Shown one piece after another: positions 60,371 through 64,000 of a stretch of 64,000 nt of DNA. The DNA lies in the NCBI RefSeq assembly GCF_001625215.2, contig NC_030386.2, positions 18,570,545 to 18,634,544 on the forward strand, read 5' to 3'. Below the pieces are notes generated by a model. That model was not told where the DNA came from and searched no databases. It saw nothing but the letters and a program-made list of their open reading frames with translations. A program made the position numbers and the translations under genes. Position 1 is the first letter of the stretch; each line of letters opens with the position of its first letter. This DNA is from Daucus carota subsp. sativus (lineage: Eukaryota > Streptophyta > Magnoliopsida > Apiales > Apiaceae).

Positions 60371-61743
60371 AACATGCAGCAAATCATTGTTGTTTCCGTT
60401 TTATGTTGTTGTTGCTGTTTCTCAAGACTATGTGTGGATTGTGCAAACCAGCGTTAGCCTCAGACCCTTATAGAATTAAGACAACCTCATTATATAATAA
60501 TTAGGCGTGTTTGAGTTGGCTTATAAGTAGATCATAAGTTGAAAATTGTACTTCACCTTAGAAACTACTTAAAAGTGAGTTGGCTTCAATATTTGGTATC
60601 GTCTCTTTTGCTTGTGTCAGCAGAAATAGATCATGCCGACGAAGCAGAGAACCAAAAAACAACTTGCCATCATCTCTATTCATTTGTTTATCTTTGTTGA
60701 AGCCTTGGTTTCAGCCGGCTCCGATTTGTTTAATAAGCCAATCTCAATCATACCGTCTGTCCTCGTTTATTATCCAAAGGCCAAAACTCCACAATCACCT
60801 TTTGTATATTAAATACCAACGCCCAGTGTATATACTAGTTTATTAGTAGTTGCAGACTTGCAGGTGTTGAATCGGGAATGACCAGTAATAACAAATTATT
60901 TTCCTTCACTTCATTTCTAACTGTTGGAACAATGTGGGTTTAAGCCCCACATTGTTATGTCAATTTTGATTCACAAACTTGAGTGAGCATTGCTGTATGT
61001 GTACAACGAGTGACACTTGGAATGCGTTCTCCTCCGAGAGATCTTTCCAAGGCATTTTGAATTACTTAAAATGATTGATTAAGAGATGAATGGGATGGAA
61101 GTATCCAAAGTTGGTGTCTTAGAAGTGGAAAATGGTGCTTGAAACTTATATTCCACGTTGAAAAGAATATGGGTCTTTCATGCCTTTATATCGGCCTTAT
61201 TCACTTAGTCCCATCCGATTTTATAATAAAAATTATAAATAAAAATTATAATATTAAATTTTTATTCAAAAAAAATTTAGAAATAAGTTATAAAACTATA
61301 TTTTATAACAAAAATAAAGTGCGTGTCACATTCTCGTCCCCAATATATACAACTCAGAGAGGAAGGAAATAGTTGTTTTCCTCATTTTACAAGTCATACA
61401 CGTTCATCTCCTCATTTATATTATAAATTTCAATGAATATATAGTCAATTTAACTGATAACATATATCATGAGACGAAGAGGGTATTGTAGAACTGGGAA
61501 AAGTTAACAAGTCAGACTCGACAAATTAATACTATAAACCCACTTGTCTAATACTCTTAACGGAAAAGACAATGGACAACGTATAAGTGATTCAACGCAA
61601 CATGGCCTTGGGAGTAACCATAACAACTACACTATTGTCTTCATCTGATTAACAAACGCACACACTTGTTTATAAATCTATAACAATATCCAGAGATTCC
61701 TACAAGTCTAGCAAATACTTGTACTTTAAGCTTGACCTGTCCA
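60371..61743. other. Intergenic DNA with possible LTR-like segment, upstream of ankyrin/PGG gene 5
   Basis: A segment starting near 60920 (TGTTGGAACAATGTGGG, with GGGTTTAAGCCCCACATTG) resembles the start of short plant LTR elements, but no matching second copy or end was found. The last 70 bp are the promoter and leader of gene 5. No other gene is seen. Confidence 0.4.
61671..61677 (+). promoter_or_regulatory. TATA box of ankyrin/PGG gene 5
   Basis: TATAAAT lies 73 bp before the ATG at 61744, giving a predicted leader of about 40 nt. Confidence 0.6.
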
Positions 61744-63959
61744 ATGGCAAATTACGATTATGTGATCGATTGTCTTCCACTCTATAAGGCAGCAATAGAA
61801 GGTGACTGGGAAACTGCAAAGCGCATCTTTGAGGAAGAAAATCGTGATATTAACGGGTCTATCTCATATTTTTCTGAGACTGCTCTACATGTAGCGGTGG
61901 GAACAAACAGTTCCCACCGCTTTGTAGAGAAATTAGTAGAGATGATTATGGAGGTAGGAACTCGGCAAATGCTGAGGACATGTAACTGTTATGGAACTAG
62001 TATAATCCATTATGCTGCTAAGGTAGGAAATACACGAGCTCTAAGAGTTTTGGTTGATAAAGACCCGGAAATTGTTCAGTTTAAGGAGGCCGCTAGCTAC
62101 ACTGCCTTAAAGCTGGCAGCATTGCGCGGTCATAGAGAGACATTGTGTTATTTACTGGAGGTGACAGAAGATGTTTATACCGATCCACAAATTAGTCCTT
62201 TTTATGGATATAATGGTGCTGATCTTCTCTGCCACACTATCACAGCTGGTTTGTATGGTATGTGCCGGTTGGTTTTCCATAATTTACTTTTGTTTGCTAA
62301 GTCTCTTTTTAGATGTCGTATTTTTATTTTTGTTGGTCAAATTAACTAAGTTTTAACCAAATATTATAAGTCACTCACTCATTATTTTAAAAAACTGAAA
62401 ATTACATCTTAAAATAGATTAAAAGTTATTTCCGGTGACATTTTTTTTATTTTGTCAACTGATAAAATATTAATAAATTTCAGTCAAAATTTGGTCAATT
62501 TAACCGGCACAAAATGAAATGTGACAATTAAAAAGGAGCGGGAGGAGGGAGTACAGTAAATATCACTCGTTCTCAAAGTCAAGTGGATCTGTCTTAAATG
62601 GAGTACTAATTCTTCTAAAACAAGTTCTATGTTTTGGTAAGTTGTATTTTTTTTATTTATTATATCAGGTGTCTGAGCCACCTTTGCCTGCGCATTGCAG
62701 AACACACAGTACTCTGTTAGAATATAATAGGATCTTGTTGAGCCCTTCTCCTAATATCTTAGGGTTCGTTTGGTTGAGGGTATCTGAAATCAGGTATGAG
62801 TTTCGTCCATTCCAAACACATACCTGATGTTTGGTTGAAAAAAATAAATTTTCAAACCCATTTCTCAAACCCACAAGGTATGGTTTTTGATACCCAAGGA
62901 ATGAGGTGGGTACGAAACGGGGGTATCGATATGAGTTTCATATTTTATTTTTTTATCTCTATTTAAGCAATTAGATATTAATATTTATTATAAAAATAAT
63001 CAATAATGCAAAAATATATAATAATAATAATTTTATTAATATTTTTAATTAATACAAATAACCAATAAAATTATTTTTAAAAAGTTAAATATATTGATTC
63101 CAGCAATCAACCAAACCCATGATATTATATATGATACCTTAAACTCATACCACATTAATCCGATTCCTCATTCCAATCCCATGTCACTCCGCGAACCAAA
63201 CGACCCCTTAAGGTTTTAGATGAGCTGGTTCTTAACATGATATCAATATGGTATCAGAGCTTAGACTCGGCGGAGACTCGAGTTCGACTACCTGTGACCC
63301 CTAATATTCTCAAAATTTGTTAAGGACACGAAGGCAATGTTATGTTGCAAAAGATGAGCAACTTTCACATTGATGTGTTTATACTTTATATTGTTTCAAA
63401 TTTGAAGTTTATTTATGTCAATTTTCGATTTGATACTTCAATTGTTTTAAGCCTTCAAATTTTACTAGTCACAGTGGATGATAATTGCAGATGTGGCTCT
63501 ATATCTAGTAAAAATGTACCCAGACCTGGTGACGGAGGTAAACATCAGTTCAAAGACTGGATTTCAAACACTAGCAGCAAAACCTAATGCTTTCCAAAGT
63601 GGAAGTAAGCTTGGGTTTTGGCAACAACTCATCTATTCATGTGAGTTGTCTTCCCAGTCATCATTGTATTCAAGAATTTTAATATGTGGGCATTTGGAGA
63701 CTTATTTTAGCATGCATTGATATATTTGATTCTTGTGTTTTGATAAGTGATTCCTGTTGATCGGGAGAAGGCTTTGAAGGCCCCTATTGTGAGACCAACA
63801 CAGGTGGGCACAATGCAAAACCAAACTTCAAAAGGTAGATCTATTCTTCTCTTAAGCAAATTTTAGACAAAATTATCTTTTTACTGATCATTGGTACTCA
63901 TTCAATTTCAGCAAGCGATTGTTTGAATGTTTCCTTATGGAGTGTGCTTCAATTCTTTG
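61744..63959 (+). CDS. Ankyrin-repeat PGG-domain membrane protein, ACD6/ITN1-like (gene 5, cut by the window end)
   Basis: The first four exons are present: 61744-62257, 63491-63640, 63748-63834, 63912-63959, all in phase. The exons equivalent to 431 and 612 bp lie beyond the window. The N-terminus is MANYDYVIDCLPLYKAAIEG, with ankyrin repeats TALHVAVGTNSSHRFVEKLV, TSIIHYAAKVGNTRALRVL and YTALKLAALRGHRETLCYLL, then DVALYLVKMYPDLVTE in exon 2. Exon 3 starts TG-ATT-CCT where the other copies have GG-ATT-CCT, changing a conserved Trp-Ile-Pro to Leu-Ile-Pro. Intron 1 is about 1.23 kb, against 116-341 bp in the other copies, because two MITEs have inserted. Whether the complete gene is intact cannot be judged. 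Confidence 0.88.
62300..62551. mobile_element. Stowaway-like MITE in intron 1 of gene 5
   Basis: The body matches the element at 13533-13804 along most of its length (for example TTGGTCAAATT, CTGAAAATTACATCTT, AGATTAAAAGTTATTTCCGG and CAATTTAACCGGCACAAAAT-like blocks). The right end GGGAGGAGGGAGTA is Stowaway-like; the left end is degraded. Confidence 0.75.
62762..63206. mobile_element. Tourist-like MITE in intron 1 of gene 5
   Basis: Ends are GGGTTCGTTTGGTTGAGG and, in reverse complement, GGGTCGTTTGGTTCGCGG. CTTA flanks both sides (62758-62761 and 63207-63210), consistent with a TTA-type duplication. It has no coding capacity. Confidence 0.7.
63250..63263 (+). other. Primer-binding-site-like word
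   Basis: TGGTATCAGAGC, complementary to the 3' end of initiator methionine tRNA, sits in intron 1 of gene 5 with no recognisable LTR beside it. The same word occurs at 43638. Confidence 0.4.
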
Positions 63960-64000
63960 GTAAGACATTTTCTTAATAATTCAGCAAGCTATGGTGTGGA

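Overview
The window is plant nuclear DNA, most likely from an AT-rich eudicot. The evidence is intron-containing genes with GT-AG borders, plant-specific protein families, a chloroplast-targeted protein, and many short non-autonomous DNA transposons (Stowaway, Tourist, hAT and Mutator types). The species cannot be fixed from sequence alone. Exon models below were built by hand from splice sites, reading-frame phase and family resemblance; every multi-exon coding model closes in frame.

Left part (1-21 kb): an hAT-type element with a perfect 8-bp target duplication (660-1492); an intronless calmodulin-binding-domain gene on the minus strand (2420-5335); an eight-exon minus-strand gene for a predicted chloroplast protein with a TPR-like region and a C-terminal membrane anchor (6974-13412); a Mutator-like element with long terminal inverted repeats and a nested element (13843-15491); a Tourist MITE; a compact inverted duplication of an elongin-A-like gene fragment (18521-19796, two arms of about 630 bp separated by 20 bp); and an intronless SKP1-like gene (20548-21030).

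Middle part (21-36 kb): a long gene-poor stretch, then an eight-exon ArfGAP plus C2-domain gene of the AGD11/12/13 group on the minus strand (25507-29750) with an hAT element in one intron, then a nine-exon plus-strand gene for translation initiation factor eIF2B subunit beta (30601-35358), followed by nested Stowaway elements.

Right part (37-64 kb): a cluster of ankyrin-repeat plus PGG-domain membrane proteins of the ACD6/ITN1-like family. It holds one decayed last-exon pseudogene (37118-37705), four complete six-exon genes (40442-43315 plus; 43837-46851 minus; 48834-51282 plus; 56194-58589 plus) and the first four exons of a fifth (61744-63959 plus) that runs off the window. Exon lengths and phases are almost identical among copies, so they arose by local duplication, one with inversion. 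The spaces and introns between them are filled with hAT, Tourist, Stowaway and TA-repeat-targeting MITEs, Ty1/copia debris and a LINE remnant.

No operon-like or prokaryotic system is present, and nothing proves a new biological system. The most unusual structures are the elongin-A hairpin locus, the block of three consecutive hAT-type elements (52167-55807) with precisely nested MITEs inside a 174-bp repeat array, and the rapidly duplicating ankyrin/PGG cluster.
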